Below, in pieces: positions 17,502 to 27,975 of a stretch of DNA of 46,451 nucleotides. The stretch spans positions 1 through 46,451 of the forward strand of contig VIKI01000013.1 of the NCBI GenBank assembly GCA_008080595.1. The letters are read 5' to 3'. Position 1 is the stretch's first letter; every line of letters starts with the position of its first letter. Under the pieces are notes generated by a model, which had not been told where the DNA came from, did no database searches, and was given only the letters and a program-made list of their open reading frames with translations. Source of the DNA: Comamonadaceae bacterium. GTDB taxonomy: Bacteria > Pseudomonadota > Gammaproteobacteria > Burkholderiales > Burkholderiaceae_C. The translations under genes and the position numbers were made by a program.

Positions 17502-18113
17502 ATGACTTCTTATGCTGTAAATCCACTCACTCTGAAAGCCAATGTTGAGGCGGCCCTGCAGGGGTTGATCCAAAGCAGTGTGCTGGCCCTGGATGAGTTG
17601 ACGGTGGTGGTTGATGCTGCCAACTATTACCAAGCTGCCAAAATTCTGCGTGATGATGCGACATGCTGCTTTGAGCAAATGATTGATTTGTGTGGTGTGG
17701 ACTACTCCACCTACAAAAATCAAGCGCAAACGGGCTTGCGCTACTGCGTTGTTTTGCATTTGCTGTCCGTTAGCCTGAATCAGCGTGTGCGGCTGAAGGC
17801 ATTTGTGCCTGACGATCTGGCTCCGGTGATGCCTTCAGTGTGTGATTTGTGGAGCAGTTCCAACTGGTTTGAGCGCGAGGCTTTTGACTTGTTTGGCATT
17901 GTGTTTGAAGGGCACAACGATTTGCGTCGGATTTTGACGGACTATGGTTTTATTGGTCATCCCTTCCGCAAGGATTTTCCGATCAGTGGCCATGTTGAAA
18001 TGCGTTATGACGCAGAGCAAAAACGTGTGGTGTATCAGCCTGTCACGATTGTCCCGCGAGAAATTACGCCCCGCATCATCCGTGAAGAAAACTACGGAGG
18101 CCTTGCTAACTAG
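17502..18113 (+). CDS. nuoC: NADH-quinone oxidoreductase subunit C
   Basis: A 203-residue peripheral subunit of the connecting arm, here separate from NuoD as in most Betaproteobacteria (fused in E. coli). The conserved C-terminal stretch [20 protein letters not shown], followed by [19 protein letters not shown], is present. The ATG at 17502 with AAGG upstream is preferred to an in-frame TTG two codons earlier. It contains no cofactor and scaffolds NuoD. Confidence 0.96.
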   Translation: MTSYAVNPLTLKANVEAALQGLIQSSVLALDELTVVVDAANYYQAAKILRDDATCCFEQMIDLCGVDYSTYKNQAQTGLRYCVVLHLLSVSLNQRVRLKAFVPDDLAPVMPSVCDLWSSSNWFEREAFDLFGIVFEGHNDLRRILTDYGFIGHPFRKDFPISGHVEMRYDAEQKRVVYQPVTIVPREITPRIIREENYGGLAN

Positions 18114-18123
18114 CAGTTGAAAC

Positions 18124-19377
18124 ATGGCTGATATCAAGAACTACACCCTGAATTTTGGACCGCAGCACCCTGCTGCACACGGCGTGTTGCGCCTTGTGTT
18201 GGAGCTCGATGGTGAGGTGATCCAGCGCGCTGATCCGCACATTGGTTTGTTGCATCGTGCCACTGAAAAGTTGGCTGAAAACAAAACCTATATCCAGGCC
18301 CTTCCGTATATGGATCGGCTGGATTACATGTCCATGATGTGTAATGAGCAAGCTTATTGCATGGCTCTGGAAAAAATGCTCGGGCTCGAAGTGCCCTTGC
18401 GGGCACAGTACATCCGTGTCATGTTTGCAGAGATTACGCGCCTGCTGAACCATTTGTTGTGGGTTGGGGCTCACGCCATTGACTGCGGTGCCATGACGGT
18501 GATGCTGTTTGCATTTCGCGAGCGTGAGGATCTGATGGATGCATACGAGGCCGTGAGTGGCGCGCGTATGCATGCGGCCTACTTTCGGCCGGGTGGTGTG
18601 TACCGGGATTTACCTGACACGATGCCTAAACATCAAGCCAACAAAATTCGCAGTGCCAAATCAACTGCCGCATTGAATCGCAACCGCGAAGGCAGTTTGC
18701 TGGATTTTCTGGATGATTTCACACAGCGTTTTCCAACCTATTTAGGTGAATACCACACGCTGTTGACCGATAACCGTATCTGGAAGCAACGCACTGTGGG
18801 CATTGGTGTGGTGACACCTGAACGGGCACTGAATCTTGGTTTTACCGGGCCAATGTTGCGCGGCTCTGGCATCGCTTGGGATTTGCGTAAAAAGCAGCCC
18901 TATGAGGTGTATGACCGGCTTGATTTTGACATTCCAGTGGGTAAGACCGGTGACACCTACGACCGGTATCTTGTCCGCATGGAAGAGATGAAGCAATCCA
19001 ACCGCATCATCAAGCAATGTGTGGATTGGCTCAAAGCCAATCCAGGCCCCGTCATCACGGACAACCACAAAATTGCGCCCCCTGATCGTGAGTCCATGAA
19101 AACCAACATGGAAGATCTGATTCACCATTTCAAGTTGTTCTCTGAAGGTTTTCCTGTGCCTGAAGGGGAAGCTTATGTCGGTATTGAACATCCCAAAGGC
19201 GAGTTTGGTATTTACCTGATCAGTGATGGAGCCAACAAACCTTATCGCCTCAAAATCAGACCGCCAGCATTTGTCCACTTGGCAGCGCTGGATGAAATGG
19301 GACGCGGGCACATGATTGCGGATGCGGTTGCGATTATTGGCACCATGGACATTGTGTTTGGGGAAGTTGACCGATGA
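18124..19377 (+). CDS. nuoD: NADH-quinone oxidoreductase subunit D
   Basis: A 417-residue subunit related to the NiFe-hydrogenase large subunit, with no metal site. It lines the quinone cavity: the N-terminal [20 protein letters not shown] contains the quinone-binding His, and the conserved tyrosine lies in [13 protein letters not shown]. The C-terminus [19 protein letters not shown]...FGEVDR is intact. Its TGA overlaps the ATG of nuoE (ATGA). Confidence 0.97.
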   Translation: MADIKNYTLNFGPQHPAAHGVLRLVLELDGEVIQRADPHIGLLHRATEKLAENKTYIQALPYMDRLDYMSMMCNEQAYCMALEKMLGLEVPLRAQYIRVMFAEITRLLNHLLWVGAHAIDCGAMTVMLFAFREREDLMDAYEAVSGARMHAAYFRPGGVYRDLPDTMPKHQANKIRSAKSTAALNRNREGSLLDFLDDFTQRFPTYLGEYHTLLTDNRIWKQRTVGIGVVTPERALNLGFTGPMLRGSGIAWDLRKKQPYEVYDRLDFDIPVGKTGDTYDRYLVRMEEMKQSNRIIKQCVDWLKANPGPVITDNHKIAPPDRESMKTNMEDLIHHFKLFSEGFPVPEGEAYVGIEHPKGEFGIYLISDGANKPYRLKIRPPAFVHLAALDEMGRGHMIADAVAIIGTMDIVFGEVDR

Positions 19378-19865
19378 TTTCTGAAGAATCCAAAGCGCGC
19401 TTCGCCAAAGAAGTTGCAAAATATCCGTCAAGTCAGAAGCAATCGGCTGTGATGGCATGTCTGGCTATTGTTCAGCAAGAGTTGGGCTACGTGAGTCCTG
19501 AGAGTGAACAGTTTGTGGCTGACTATCTGGGTATGGCCCCTATGGCTGTGCATGAGGTCACCAGTTTCTACAACATGTACAACCAAAAACCTGTTGGGAA
19601 GTACAAGATTAATGTGTGTACCAATTTGCCCTGTCAACTGCGTGATGGTGGCAAGGCCTTGGCTCATTTAAAGAGCAAACTAGGCATTGATGAGAATCAG
19701 ACCACGTCCGATGGTTTTTTCACTTTGCAACAGTGTGAATGTTTGGGCGCTTGTGCTGACTCACCTGTTTTGTTGGTCAATGATGCCACCATGTGCAGCT
19801 TTATGACGAACGAAAAGCTTGATCAAATGATTGATGGTTTACGCTCAGCTGAGGTGAAGTCATGA
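19374..19865 (+). CDS. nuoE: NADH-quinone oxidoreductase subunit E
   Basis: A 163-residue thioredoxin-like [2Fe-2S] subunit (cluster N1a) of the NADH-oxidising module. Cluster ligands are visible as CTNLPCQL and [11 protein letters not shown]. It pairs with NuoF. It overlaps nuoD and nuoF by four bases each, so translation is coupled along this part of the operon. Confidence 0.97.
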   Translation: MISEESKARFAKEVAKYPSSQKQSAVMACLAIVQQELGYVSPESEQFVADYLGMAPMAVHEVTSFYNMYNQKPVGKYKINVCTNLPCQLRDGGKALAHLKSKLGIDENQTTSDGFFTLQQCECLGACADSPVLLVNDATMCSFMTNEKLDQMIDGLRSAEVKS

Positions 19866-21214
19866 ACGCAAACCAGTTTTTGTCTCGATTCAGAGCCAGT
19901 GGTGTTGAAACATGCTTGCATAACAGGCACATCAGTCCACAAATCTATGCTGATTTAAATGGCAGCAACTGGCATTTGAAAGACTATGAATCGCGAGGTG
20001 GTTATCAGGCTTTGCGCAAGGTGCTTGGTCTGGATGGCGGCGCTGGCTTGACGCAGGATCAGGTGATTGCCACAGTCAAGGAATCCGCTTTGCGAGGCCG
20101 TGGTGGCGCAGGTTTTCCGACAGGGCTGAAGTGGAGTTTCATGCCACGCAAGTTTCCTGGCGATAAATACTTGGTGTGTAACTCCGACGAAGGTGAGCCT
20201 GGGACTTGCAAAGATCGTGAAATCATGCAGTTCAATCCGCATATTGTGATTGAAGGGATGATCATCGCTGCGTATGCCATGGGGATTGCTGTAGGGTACA
20301 ACTACATTCATGGTGAGATTTTCCAAACCTATCAGCGTTTTGAAGAAGCCCTTGAAGAGGCGCGTGCAGCAGGTTTGTTGGGCAACAATATTTTGGGCAG
20401 CGGCTTCAGTTTTCAGCTTCATGCTGCACATGGTTTTGGTGCCTATATTTGTGGTGAGGAAACCGGTTTACTTGAATCTTTGGAAGGCAAAAAAGGCCAA
20501 CCCCGGTTCAAACCACCGTTTCCTGCGAGTTTCGGTCTGTATGGGAAACCCACGACCATTAACAATACGGAAACCTTTGCCGCCGTACCCTGGATCATTC
20601 GCAATGGGGGGCAAGCGTATTTGGAGTGTGGCAAACCAAACAATGGCGGCACTAAGATTTACTCAGTGAGTGGCGACGTTGAGCTCCCCGGTAACTATGA
20701 AGTGCCGATGGGAACCCCGTTTGCGAAACTATTGGAGCTCGCTGGTGGCGTTCGTCAAGGTCGACAAATGAAGGCAGTGATACCCGGAGGATCATCCTCC
20801 CCGGTGTTGCCTGCTGCTGTCATGATGGATTGCACCATGGACTACGACTCCATCGCTAAAGCTGGCTCCATGCTGGGCTCTGGTGCCGTCATTGTGCTGG
20901 ATGACTCTCGCTGCATGGTCAAGAGTTTGCAACGACTGAGTTATTTTTACATGCACGAGTCCTGTGGTCAGTGCACACCATGCCGTGAAGGTACCGGTTG
21001 GCTTTCACGCATTGTGGATCGGATTGAAACCGGGCATGGTCAAGCTGCAGATTTGGAGCTGTTGAACTCGGTCGCTGAAAACATTCAAGGGCGAACTATT
21101 TGTGCGCTTGGGGATGCTGCGGCGATGCCTGTGCGTGCCATGCTTAAGCATTTCATGCCTGAATTTGAATACCATGTGGCTCACAAGACCTGCATGGTTC
21201 CTGCTTACGTTTGA
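19862..21214 (+). CDS. nuoF: NADH-quinone oxidoreductase subunit F
   Basis: A 450-residue flavoprotein that takes hydride from NADH onto FMN and passes electrons to cluster N3. The NADH/FMN site is marked by [17 protein letters not shown] and [15 protein letters not shown], and the [4Fe-4S] ligands by [13 protein letters not shown] with a later Cys in [13 protein letters not shown]. The length is normal (about 430-450). Adjacent nuoE and nuoG complete the NADH-input module. Confidence 0.98.
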   Translation: MNANQFLSRFRASGVETCLHNRHISPQIYADLNGSNWHLKDYESRGGYQALRKVLGLDGGAGLTQDQVIATVKESALRGRGGAGFPTGLKWSFMPRKFPGDKYLVCNSDEGEPGTCKDREIMQFNPHIVIEGMIIAAYAMGIAVGYNYIHGEIFQTYQRFEEALEEARAAGLLGNNILGSGFSFQLHAAHGFGAYICGEETGLLESLEGKKGQPRFKPPFPASFGLYGKPTTINNTETFAAVPWIIRNGGQAYLECGKPNNGGTKIYSVSGDVELPGNYEVPMGTPFAKLLELAGGVRQGRQMKAVIPGGSSSPVLPAAVMMDCTMDYDSIAKAGSMLGSGAVIVLDDSRCMVKSLQRLSYFYMHESCGQCTPCREGTGWLSRIVDRIETGHGQAADLELLNSVAENIQGRTICALGDAAAMPVRAMLKHFMPEFEYHVAHKTCMVPAYV

Positions 21215-21226
21215 GCGAGTCACAAG

Positions 21227-23329
21227 ATGATTGAAATTGAACTCGACGGTAAAAAGGTTGACATTGCAGAAGGCAGCACGGTCATGCACGCTGCTGAAAA
21301 AGCAGGAACCTTTATTCCCCATTTTTGCTATCACAAAAAATTAAGCATTGCCGCCAGTTGCCGGATGTGTCTTGTTGATATCGAAAAAATGCCCAAACCC
21401 ATGCCTGCCTGTGCCACGCCAGTGACACAAGGCATGGTGGTTCACACCAAGACCGACAAAGCCATCAAGGCACAACAATCGGTCATGGAGTTCTTGCTGA
21501 TCAACCATCCTCTGGATTGTCCAATTTGTGATCAAGGCGGTGAATGTCAGTTGCAAGATATTGCGGTGGGTTATGGTGGTTCGGCATCCCGATACCATGA
21601 AGAAAAACGTGTTGTGTCCCCTAAAGATGTGGGGCCTCTGATCTCTATGCAAGAGATGACACGTTGTATCCACTGCACGCGCTGTGTACGTTTTGGTCAA
21701 GAAATTGCGGGTGTCATGGAATTGGGCATGCCCTTTGTAGGCAACAGTGTTGACTCTGAACTTTCGGGCAACATGATTGACATTTGCCCTGTTGGGGCGT
21801 TGACCAGCAAGCCATTCCGCTACAGTGCACGAACATGGGAATTGTCTCGCCGCAAGTCGGTCAGCCCACATGACTCCACAGGTGCGAACTTGATTGTTCA
21901 GGTCAAAAACAATCGGGTCATGCGCGTGGTGCCGTTGGAAAATGAGTCTGTCAACGAATGCTGGATTGCGGATCGTGACCGTTTTTCCTATGAGGCTTTG
22001 AATAGCACTGAGCGTTTGACCGAACCCATGATCAAACAAGGTGGTCAATGGAAGTCAGTCAATTGGCAGACTGCGTTGGAATATGTGGCTAATGGACTGA
22101 AGCAAATTCGTGCTGAGTTTGGTTCAGCAAGTCTGGGGGCACTGGTAAGCCCGCACTCCACATTGGAAGAGCTTCATTTGTCGGTTGAATTGATGCGGGG
22201 ATTGGGTAGTTCAAACATTGACTATCGCCTGCGAAATGCTGAGTTTCCTGCACATGAGGGTATCCGGTATTTGGGCATGCCCATCGCTTCGTTGTCGAAT
22301 CTGCAGAGTGTGCTGGTGGTTGGATCAAACCTGCGCAAAGATCATCCTCTGTTTGCGCAACGCATTCGTCAAGCCGTAAGAAAAGGCTGTGTGTTAACCG
22401 CGATTGGTTCAGGTCAGGAAGATTGGGCAATGCCCGTATTTTCCCGAATTCAAGCCTCGGCAGATCAGTGGGTTCAAATCCTGGCTTCTGTGGCCAGTGC
22501 CGTTGCTGCAGAAAAGGGTTGTACGTCTCCTACATCTGTCGAGGCAACTGAGAACGCCATAGTCATTGCGCGTGCGTTGGTTTCGGGTGAGCACAAGGCC
22601 ATACTGTTGGGTAATGGTGCTGCGCATCATGCACAGGCTTCGAGCCTGCTTGCACTCACTCAATGGATCGCAGATCAAACGGGTGCAAGTTTTGGTTATT
22701 TGACCGAAGCAGCCAACACTGTCGGAGCTCAATTGGTCGGTGCAATACCTGCAAATGGTGCATCCCATGCGGGTGACATGCTGGCTGGGGCTCTTAAAGC
22801 CGTGTTGTTGTTGAACACTGAGCCTGAGTTTGATGGGGTATGGAGCAGCAAGGCCCTTGATGCCATGAGCAGCGCCAAGATGGTGGTGTCTTTGAATCCA
22901 TTCAAAGCCAACATGCAGTTTTGTGATGTGGTGTTGCCAGTCTCTCCCTTTACAGAAACATCTGGCACATTTGTGAATGCAGAGGGTCTTGCCCAGAGTT
23001 TCCACGCAGTCGTACAACCACTCGGAGAAACCCGACCGGCATGGAAGGTGTTGCGTGTGTTGGCCAATATGCTTGAGGTTTCCGGGTTTGATTACAACTC
23101 CTCGCAGGACGTACTGAAAAGTATTCCTGGCTTGCAATTGGGAGAGACGGTGCACGTCTTGGCAGAAAAATTGAGTAACCGTACATCTGCGAATATTGAC
23201 CTGAATGCTCATGCAGGTGCACCCGTGGTTGCAAGTCTGTACCAACTCGATGGCATTGTTCGGCGTGCGCCTTCACTCCAGTTGACCGCGGATGCTAGGT
23301 CTGTGAAGTCTCAAGAGGTGGCAGCATGA
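21227..23329 (+). CDS. nuoG: NADH-quinone oxidoreductase subunit G
   Basis: A 700-residue iron-sulfur subunit of the peripheral arm. The N-terminal [2Fe-2S] ligands ([20 protein letters not shown], with a later Cys in PACATPV), the His-Cys3 cluster region ([14 protein letters not shown]) and the [4Fe-4S] region ([16 protein letters not shown], with a later Cys in [14 protein letters not shown]) are in order. The molybdopterin-oxidoreductase-like C-terminal part follows without the cofactor-binding signature, as expected. It starts 13 bases after nuoF and overlaps nuoH by four bases. Confidence 0.97.
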   Translation: MIEIELDGKKVDIAEGSTVMHAAEKAGTFIPHFCYHKKLSIAASCRMCLVDIEKMPKPMPACATPVTQGMVVHTKTDKAIKAQQSVMEFLLINHPLDCPICDQGGECQLQDIAVGYGGSASRYHEEKRVVSPKDVGPLISMQEMTRCIHCTRCVRFGQEIAGVMELGMPFVGNSVDSELSGNMIDICPVGALTSKPFRYSARTWELSRRKSVSPHDSTGANLIVQVKNNRVMRVVPLENESVNECWIADRDRFSYEALNSTERLTEPMIKQGGQWKSVNWQTALEYVANGLKQIRAEFGSASLGALVSPHSTLEELHLSVELMRGLGSSNIDYRLRNAEFPAHEGIRYLGMPIASLSNLQSVLVVGSNLRKDHPLFAQRIRQAVRKGCVLTAIGSGQEDWAMPVFSRIQASADQWVQILASVASAVAAEKGCTSPTSVEATENAIVIARALVSGEHKAILLGNGAAHHAQASSLLALTQWIADQTGASFGYLTEAANTVGAQLVGAIPANGASHAGDMLAGALKAVLLLNTEPEFDGVWSSKALDAMSSAKMVVSLNPFKANMQFCDVVLPVSPFTETSGTFVNAEGLAQSFHAVVQPLGETRPAWKVLRVLANMLEVSGFDYNSSQDVLKSIPGLQLGETVHVLAEKLSNRTSANIDLNAHAGAPVVASLYQLDGIVRRAPSLQLTADARSVKSQEVAA

Positions 23330-24408
23330 GTGATTTTTTGTTTTCTTTGGGCCACGGCCTTCTCAGCGCGTCCTGGTGGACAACGATGGCGTGGCCCATC
23401 ATCTGGGCATTGCTGAAAGTTGTGGCTGTTTTGATGATTGTGTTAACCGCAGTCACGTATGCCACGCTTTGGGAGCGTAAATTACTCGGTTGGGTTCAGA
23501 TTCGTTTGGGGCCCAATCGGGTCGGGCCGTGGGGTTTGCTACAACCCATTGCCGATGCTCTGAAATTGATGACCAAGGAAATTGTGCGTCCTGCGGCTTC
23601 AGACAAGGTGCTTTTTTATCTTGGCCCGGTGATGACGGTAGCTCCGGCATTGGCCGCCTGGGCGGTGGTTCCTTTCGGGCCCGAAATCGCTGTCGCCAAC
23701 CTGAATGCAGGCTTGTTGTTTCTCATGGCCATCACTTCCCTGGAGGTTTATGGGGTGATCGTGTCAGGTTGGTCATCCAACTCAAAGTATGCGTTTTTAG
23801 GCTCTTTGCGTGCCTCGGCGCAAATGGTGAGTTATGAGATTTCGATGGGATTTTGTTTGTTGATTGTGTTGATGGTTTCATCAAGTTTGAATCTCACAGA
23901 CATTGTCATGACGCAAGGCAAGGGTCAGTTTGCACAAATGGGATTGAACTTTTTGTCCTGGAATTGGCTGCCTTTGTTGCCCATTGTGGTCGTGTATTTT
24001 GTGTCTGGCTTGGCTGAGACAAACCGAACACCTTTCGATGTGATCGAAGGTGAATCTGAAATTGTGGCTGGGCACATGGTGGAGTATTCGGGCATGTCGT
24101 GGGCGATGTTTCAAATGGCTGAGTACGCCAGTATTTGGCTGCTCTCCATTTTGTCTGTCACCATGTTTTTTGGTGGTTGGATGCCACCCATCGACAGCGC
24201 TTTATTCAATGCGATTCCTGGCTGGATTTGGCTTGGACTTAAAACGTTTTTTGTGATGACCATCTTCATTTGGGTACGTGTGACGTTTCCAAGGTTCCGG
24301 TATGACCAAATCATGCGTTTGGGCTGGAAGATTTTTATTCCTGTGACCTTGGTATGGCTGGTCGTGGTCGGTGTTTGGATGCAGACCCCTTGGAACATTT
24401 GGATCTAA
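23326..24408 (+). CDS. nuoH: NADH-quinone oxidoreductase subunit H
   Basis: A 360-residue membrane subunit with eight to nine helices that forms the membrane side of the quinone channel. Conserved stretches are [20 protein letters not shown] and the acidic loop [20 protein letters not shown], which couples quinone reduction to proton movement. It overlaps nuoG by ATGA. The length is typical for Betaproteobacteria (about 350-360). Confidence 0.97.
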   Translation: MSDFLFSLGHGLLSASWWTTMAWPIIWALLKVVAVLMIVLTAVTYATLWERKLLGWVQIRLGPNRVGPWGLLQPIADALKLMTKEIVRPAASDKVLFYLGPVMTVAPALAAWAVVPFGPEIAVANLNAGLLFLMAITSLEVYGVIVSGWSSNSKYAFLGSLRASAQMVSYEISMGFCLLIVLMVSSSLNLTDIVMTQGKGQFAQMGLNFLSWNWLPLLPIVVVYFVSGLAETNRTPFDVIEGESEIVAGHMVEYSGMSWAMFQMAEYASIWLLSILSVTMFFGGWMPPIDSALFNAIPGWIWLGLKTFFVMTIFIWVRVTFPRFRYDQIMRLGWKIFIPVTLVWLVVVGVWMQTPWNIWI

Positions 24409-24420
24409 TTCGAGTCGCTT

Positions 24421-24954
24421 ATGTCTACCCCAACTACAAATACTGTTGACCACTTGCCAGGTCAAGCTTTTTCGTTGAAAGATTTCTTTTCAAGCTTCCT
24501 GTTGGTTGAATTGCTCAAAGGCATGAAACTCACGGGTAAGTATGCGTTTCGCAGCAAGATTACGCTTGAATACCCTGAAGAGAAAACACCTCTGTCGCCG
24601 CGCTTTCGTGGCCTTCATGCCTTGCGCCGTTACGACAATGGCGAAGAGCGCTGCATCGCTTGCAAACTGTGTGAAGCCGTGTGTCCTGCTATGGCCATTA
24701 CCATCGAATCCGAGGTGCGTGAAGATGGGTCTCGGCGGACAAATCGGTATGACATTGATCTCACCAAGTGCATATTTTGTGGATTTTGCGAAGAAAGTTG
24801 CCCGGTCGATTCCATCGTTGAAACCAACATTCTGGAGTACCACGGAGAAGAACGCGGTGATCTCTATTTCACAAAAGAAATGTTGTTGGCCGTAGGGGAT
24901 CGTTTTGAGGCACAAATTGCAGCTGACAAGGCTGCTGATGCCAAATACCGCTGA
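24421..24954 (+). CDS. nuoI: NADH-quinone oxidoreductase subunit I
   Basis: A 177-residue ferredoxin-like subunit carrying clusters N6a and N6b. Two CxxCxxCxxxCP motifs are visible: [12 protein letters not shown] (about 78-89) and [12 protein letters not shown] (about 117-128). An amphipathic N-terminal helix ([16 protein letters not shown]) contacts the membrane. The first about 20 residues are a variable extension. It lies between nuoH and nuoJ in the normal order. Confidence 0.97.
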   Translation: MSTPTTNTVDHLPGQAFSLKDFFSSFLLVELLKGMKLTGKYAFRSKITLEYPEEKTPLSPRFRGLHALRRYDNGEERCIACKLCEAVCPAMAITIESEVREDGSRRTNRYDIDLTKCIFCGFCEESCPVDSIVETNILEYHGEERGDLYFTKEMLLAVGDRFEAQIAADKAADAKYR

Positions 24955-24977
24955 CTTCTAAGAAAGATACGTTAACC

Positions 24978-25637
24978 ATGGATGTCAAGACTGGTCTGTT
25001 TTATCTATTTTCGGCAGTGCTGTTGCTGTCTTCGTTTCGTGTGATCACGGCTCGAAATCCTGTGCATGCCGTGTTGTTTTTGGTGCTGTCATTTTTTCAA
25101 GCATCCATGATCTGGATGTTGCTGAAAGCAGAATTTCTCTCGATCACCTTGGTGCTGGTGTATGTCGGGGCAGTGATGGTGCTGTTTCTCTTCGTTGTGA
25201 TGATGCTCGATGTCAAGATCGAAGGTATGCGTGAGGGTTTCTGGAAACACTTTCCCTTGGCTGCTGTGGTCGGCGTTTTGATTGTGCTGGAAATGTCTGC
25301 AGTATTGATGGGCGGCTTCCGAGTTGTCGATGAACCCAAAGTGGTCGCAGTGGTTGGGCAAGTGGGTGTTCCAGTGTCAAACACACGTGAATTGGGCTTG
25401 TTGCTTTACACCCATTACATTTACCCGCTGGAGGTGGCTGCAGCACTGTTGTTGGTTGCCATGATCGCGGCCATTGCCCTGACTTTGCGTCACCGCAAGG
25501 ATGTCAAAACAATCGATCCTTCCAAGCAGGTTCATGTGAAATCTGGTGATCGCTTAGCGGTTATCAAAATGGCAGCAACTCAGCCTGCTTTGCCTCAGCC
25601 ATCGATTGAGGCCCCCACTTTGGAGCACAAGGTATGA
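24978..25637 (+). CDS. nuoJ: NADH-quinone oxidoreductase subunit J
   Basis: A 219-residue membrane subunit with five predicted helices. The third helix shows the conserved pi-bulge region [20 protein letters not shown], which takes part in proton-path coupling. A hydrophilic C-terminal tail of about 50 residues is less conserved. It overlaps nuoK by ATGA. Confidence 0.95.
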   Translation: MDVKTGLFYLFSAVLLLSSFRVITARNPVHAVLFLVLSFFQASMIWMLLKAEFLSITLVLVYVGAVMVLFLFVVMMLDVKIEGMREGFWKHFPLAAVVGVLIVLEMSAVLMGGFRVVDEPKVVAVVGQVGVPVSNTRELGLLLYTHYIYPLEVAAALLLVAMIAAIALTLRHRKDVKTIDPSKQVHVKSGDRLAVIKMAATQPALPQPSIEAPTLEHKV

Positions 25638-25942
25638 CACTCACATTAGGTCACTTCCTATCTTTGGGAGCGATGTTGTTCGCGCTCTCAGTGGTTGGGA
25701 TTTTTTTAAATCGTAAAAATCTGATTGTTTTGCTGATGGCTATCGAATTAATGCTTCTGGCTGTCAATACCAACTTTGTCGCGTTTTCTCACTATTTGGG
25801 TGACTTGAATGGGCAAATATTTGTTTTCTTTATTCTGACGGTTGCTGCTGCTGAGTCGGCCATTGGCTTGGCCATTCTGGTTTTACTGTTCCGTCACAAA
25901 TCGACCATCAATGTTGATGAACTCAATACATTGAAGGGTTAA
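25634..25942 (+). CDS. nuoK: NADH-quinone oxidoreductase subunit K
   Basis: A 102-residue, three-helix membrane subunit related to MrpC. The two essential glutamates are present: one in [13 protein letters not shown] (about E36) and one in [17 protein letters not shown] (about E72). The length is standard. Translationally coupled to nuoJ and followed by nuoL four bases later. Confidence 0.97.
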   Translation: MTLTLGHFLSLGAMLFALSVVGIFLNRKNLIVLLMAIELMLLAVNTNFVAFSHYLGDLNGQIFVFFILTVAAAESAIGLAILVLLFRHKSTINVDELNTLKG

Positions 25943-25946
25943 CAAA

Positions 25947-27962
25947 ATGAGTCAAACCCTTTCTTCTTCAACGCTTCTGGTGATTGCACTTGCGCCTTTG
26001 GTGGGGGCCGTTGCTGCTGGTGTACTGGGTACCCAGTTTGGTGGCAATGTCATTGGTCGGCGCTTGTCCCATTCGCTCACTATCCTGGGTGTCTTTTTAT
26101 CCTTTGTGCTCTCGGCGCTGACGCTCAAAAGTGTTGCCTTGGAAGGCGCACGATTCAACGAAACCATTTACACATGGATGGTGGTGGGCGGTCTCAAGAT
26201 GGAAATCGGCTTTATGGTCGATGGATTGACTGCCATGATGATGACCGTGGTCACTTTTGTGTCTTTGATGGTGCATATCTACACTATTGGTTACATGGAA
26301 GAGGATGAGGGCTATAACCGATTCTTTGCCTACATCTCCTTGTTCACGTTCTCGATGTTGATGCTGGTCATGAGCAACAACATGTTGCAGCTCTTTTTTG
26401 GCTGGGAAGCAGTAGGTTTGGTGTCGTATTTGTTGATTGGTTTTTGGTTCAATAAACCGACGGCAATTTTTGCCAATATGAAGGCTTTCCTGGTGAATCG
26501 TGTCGGTGACTTCGGATTTATTCTTGGCATTGGTTTGTTGGCGGCTTACACCGGTACGCTCAATTACGCAGAAACTTTTGCCAAATCCGCAGACCTCGCC
26601 AAGCTCATGTTGCCTGGGACTGACTGGATGTTGGTCACCGTGATTTGCATTTGTTTATTCATTGGTGCCATGGGTAAATCAGCCCAGTTTCCATTACATG
26701 TCTGGCTGCCTGACTCGATGGAAGGCCCCACACCCATTTCGGCGTTGATTCATGCCGCCACAATGGTGACTGCTGGGATATTTATGGTCGCCAGAATGTC
26801 GCCCTTGTTTGAACTCAGTGAAACTGCGCTCAATTTTGTGTTGATCATTGGGGGTATTACGGCCTTGTTCATGGGTTTTCTGGGCATTATCCAGAATGAC
26901 ATCAAACGCATCGTGGCTTATTCGACCCTGTCCCAGTTGGGTTATATGACGGTGGCTTTGGGCGCTTCGGCTTATTCGGTGGCGGTTTTCCACTTGATGA
27001 CACATGCCTTTTTCAAAGCACTGCTGTTCTTGGCCGCAGGTTCGGTCATCATGGGGGTGCATCACAATCAGGATATTCGCTGGATGGGTGGTTTGCGCAA
27101 ATACATGCCCATCACGTGGATCACCAGTTTGTTGGGCTCTTTGGCTTTGATCGGAACCCCACTTTTTGCCGGCTTTTACTCCAAAGATGAAATCATCATG
27201 GCGGTGCATGCCAGTCAGTTGCCAGCCGCAGGCTTTGCTTACTTTTCGGTCTTGGCTGGTGTGTTTGTGACTGCTTTTTATTCGTTCCGCCTGTATTTCC
27301 TGGTGTTTCATGGCAAAGAGCGTTTTGATCAAAACCCGGATGCACATCATGGCCATGATGACCATGGACATCATGGCAGTCAAAAGCCACATGAATCCCC
27401 TTGGGTGGTCACAGTTCCATTGGTCTTGCTTGCCATTCCCTCGGTGTTGATTGGATTTATCACAATCAGTCCGATGCTCTTTGGTGATTTCTTTGGAGGT
27501 GCAATTTTTGTCAATCATGAATTGCATCACGCCATGGAAACCTTGCGAGAAGAATTCCATGGGCCTTTGCAATTGGCCATGCATGGATTGATTGCAGCAC
27601 CATTTTGGTTGGCTCTATCTGGTGTGGTTTTGGCCTACTACATGTACATGGTGAATCCAGCTTTGCCTGCGGCCATCAAGCGTCGAGTTGAACTCATCTA
27701 CACCGTACTGGAAAACAAGTACTACATGGATTGGTTCAATGAGAATGTCTTGGCTCCGGCGGCCCGTGGTTTAGGTTTCGCCCTCTGGAAGGTGGGTGAC
27801 CAAGCGGTGATTGATGGTGCTGTTGTGAATGGTTCTTGGCGCATTGTTGGCTGGGTTTCTGCCATCGTGCGTAAAGTTCAGACGGGGTATTTGTATGACT
27901 ATGCCCTCACCATGGTATTGGGCGTTTTTGTTCTGATGACGTATTTCGTCTGGCTCAAATAG
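25947..27962 (+). CDS. nuoL: NADH-quinone oxidoreductase subunit L
   Basis: A 671-residue antiporter-like subunit at the distal end of the membrane arm, with the long lateral helix at its C-terminus. The channel Glu is in FFGWEAVGLVSYLLIG and the Lys in IGAMGKSAQFPLHVWLPDS. A histidine-rich loop with eight His in about 19 residues (around 464-483, HHGHDDHGHHG) lies between two helices; its DNA includes a perfect 16-base palindrome at 27345-27360, probably a by-product of the His and Met codons. The length is normal, in contrast to nuoM next door. Confidence 0.97.
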   Translation: MSQTLSSSTLLVIALAPLVGAVAAGVLGTQFGGNVIGRRLSHSLTILGVFLSFVLSALTLKSVALEGARFNETIYTWMVVGGLKMEIGFMVDGLTAMMMTVVTFVSLMVHIYTIGYMEEDEGYNRFFAYISLFTFSMLMLVMSNNMLQLFFGWEAVGLVSYLLIGFWFNKPTAIFANMKAFLVNRVGDFGFILGIGLLAAYTGTLNYAETFAKSADLAKLMLPGTDWMLVTVICICLFIGAMGKSAQFPLHVWLPDSMEGPTPISALIHAATMVTAGIFMVARMSPLFELSETALNFVLIIGGITALFMGFLGIIQNDIKRIVAYSTLSQLGYMTVALGASAYSVAVFHLMTHAFFKALLFLAAGSVIMGVHHNQDIRWMGGLRKYMPITWITSLLGSLALIGTPLFAGFYSKDEIIMAVHASQLPAAGFAYFSVLAGVFVTAFYSFRLYFLVFHGKERFDQNPDAHHGHDDHGHHGSQKPHESPWVVTVPLVLLAIPSVLIGFITISPMLFGDFFGGAIFVNHELHHAMETLREEFHGPLQLAMHGLIAAPFWLALSGVVLAYYMYMVNPALPAAIKRRVELIYTVLENKYYMDWFNENVLAPAARGLGFALWKVGDQAVIDGAVVNGSWRIVGWVSAIVRKVQTGYLYDYALTMVLGVFVLMTYFVWLK

Positions 27963-27975
27963 GAGAAATATAAAA

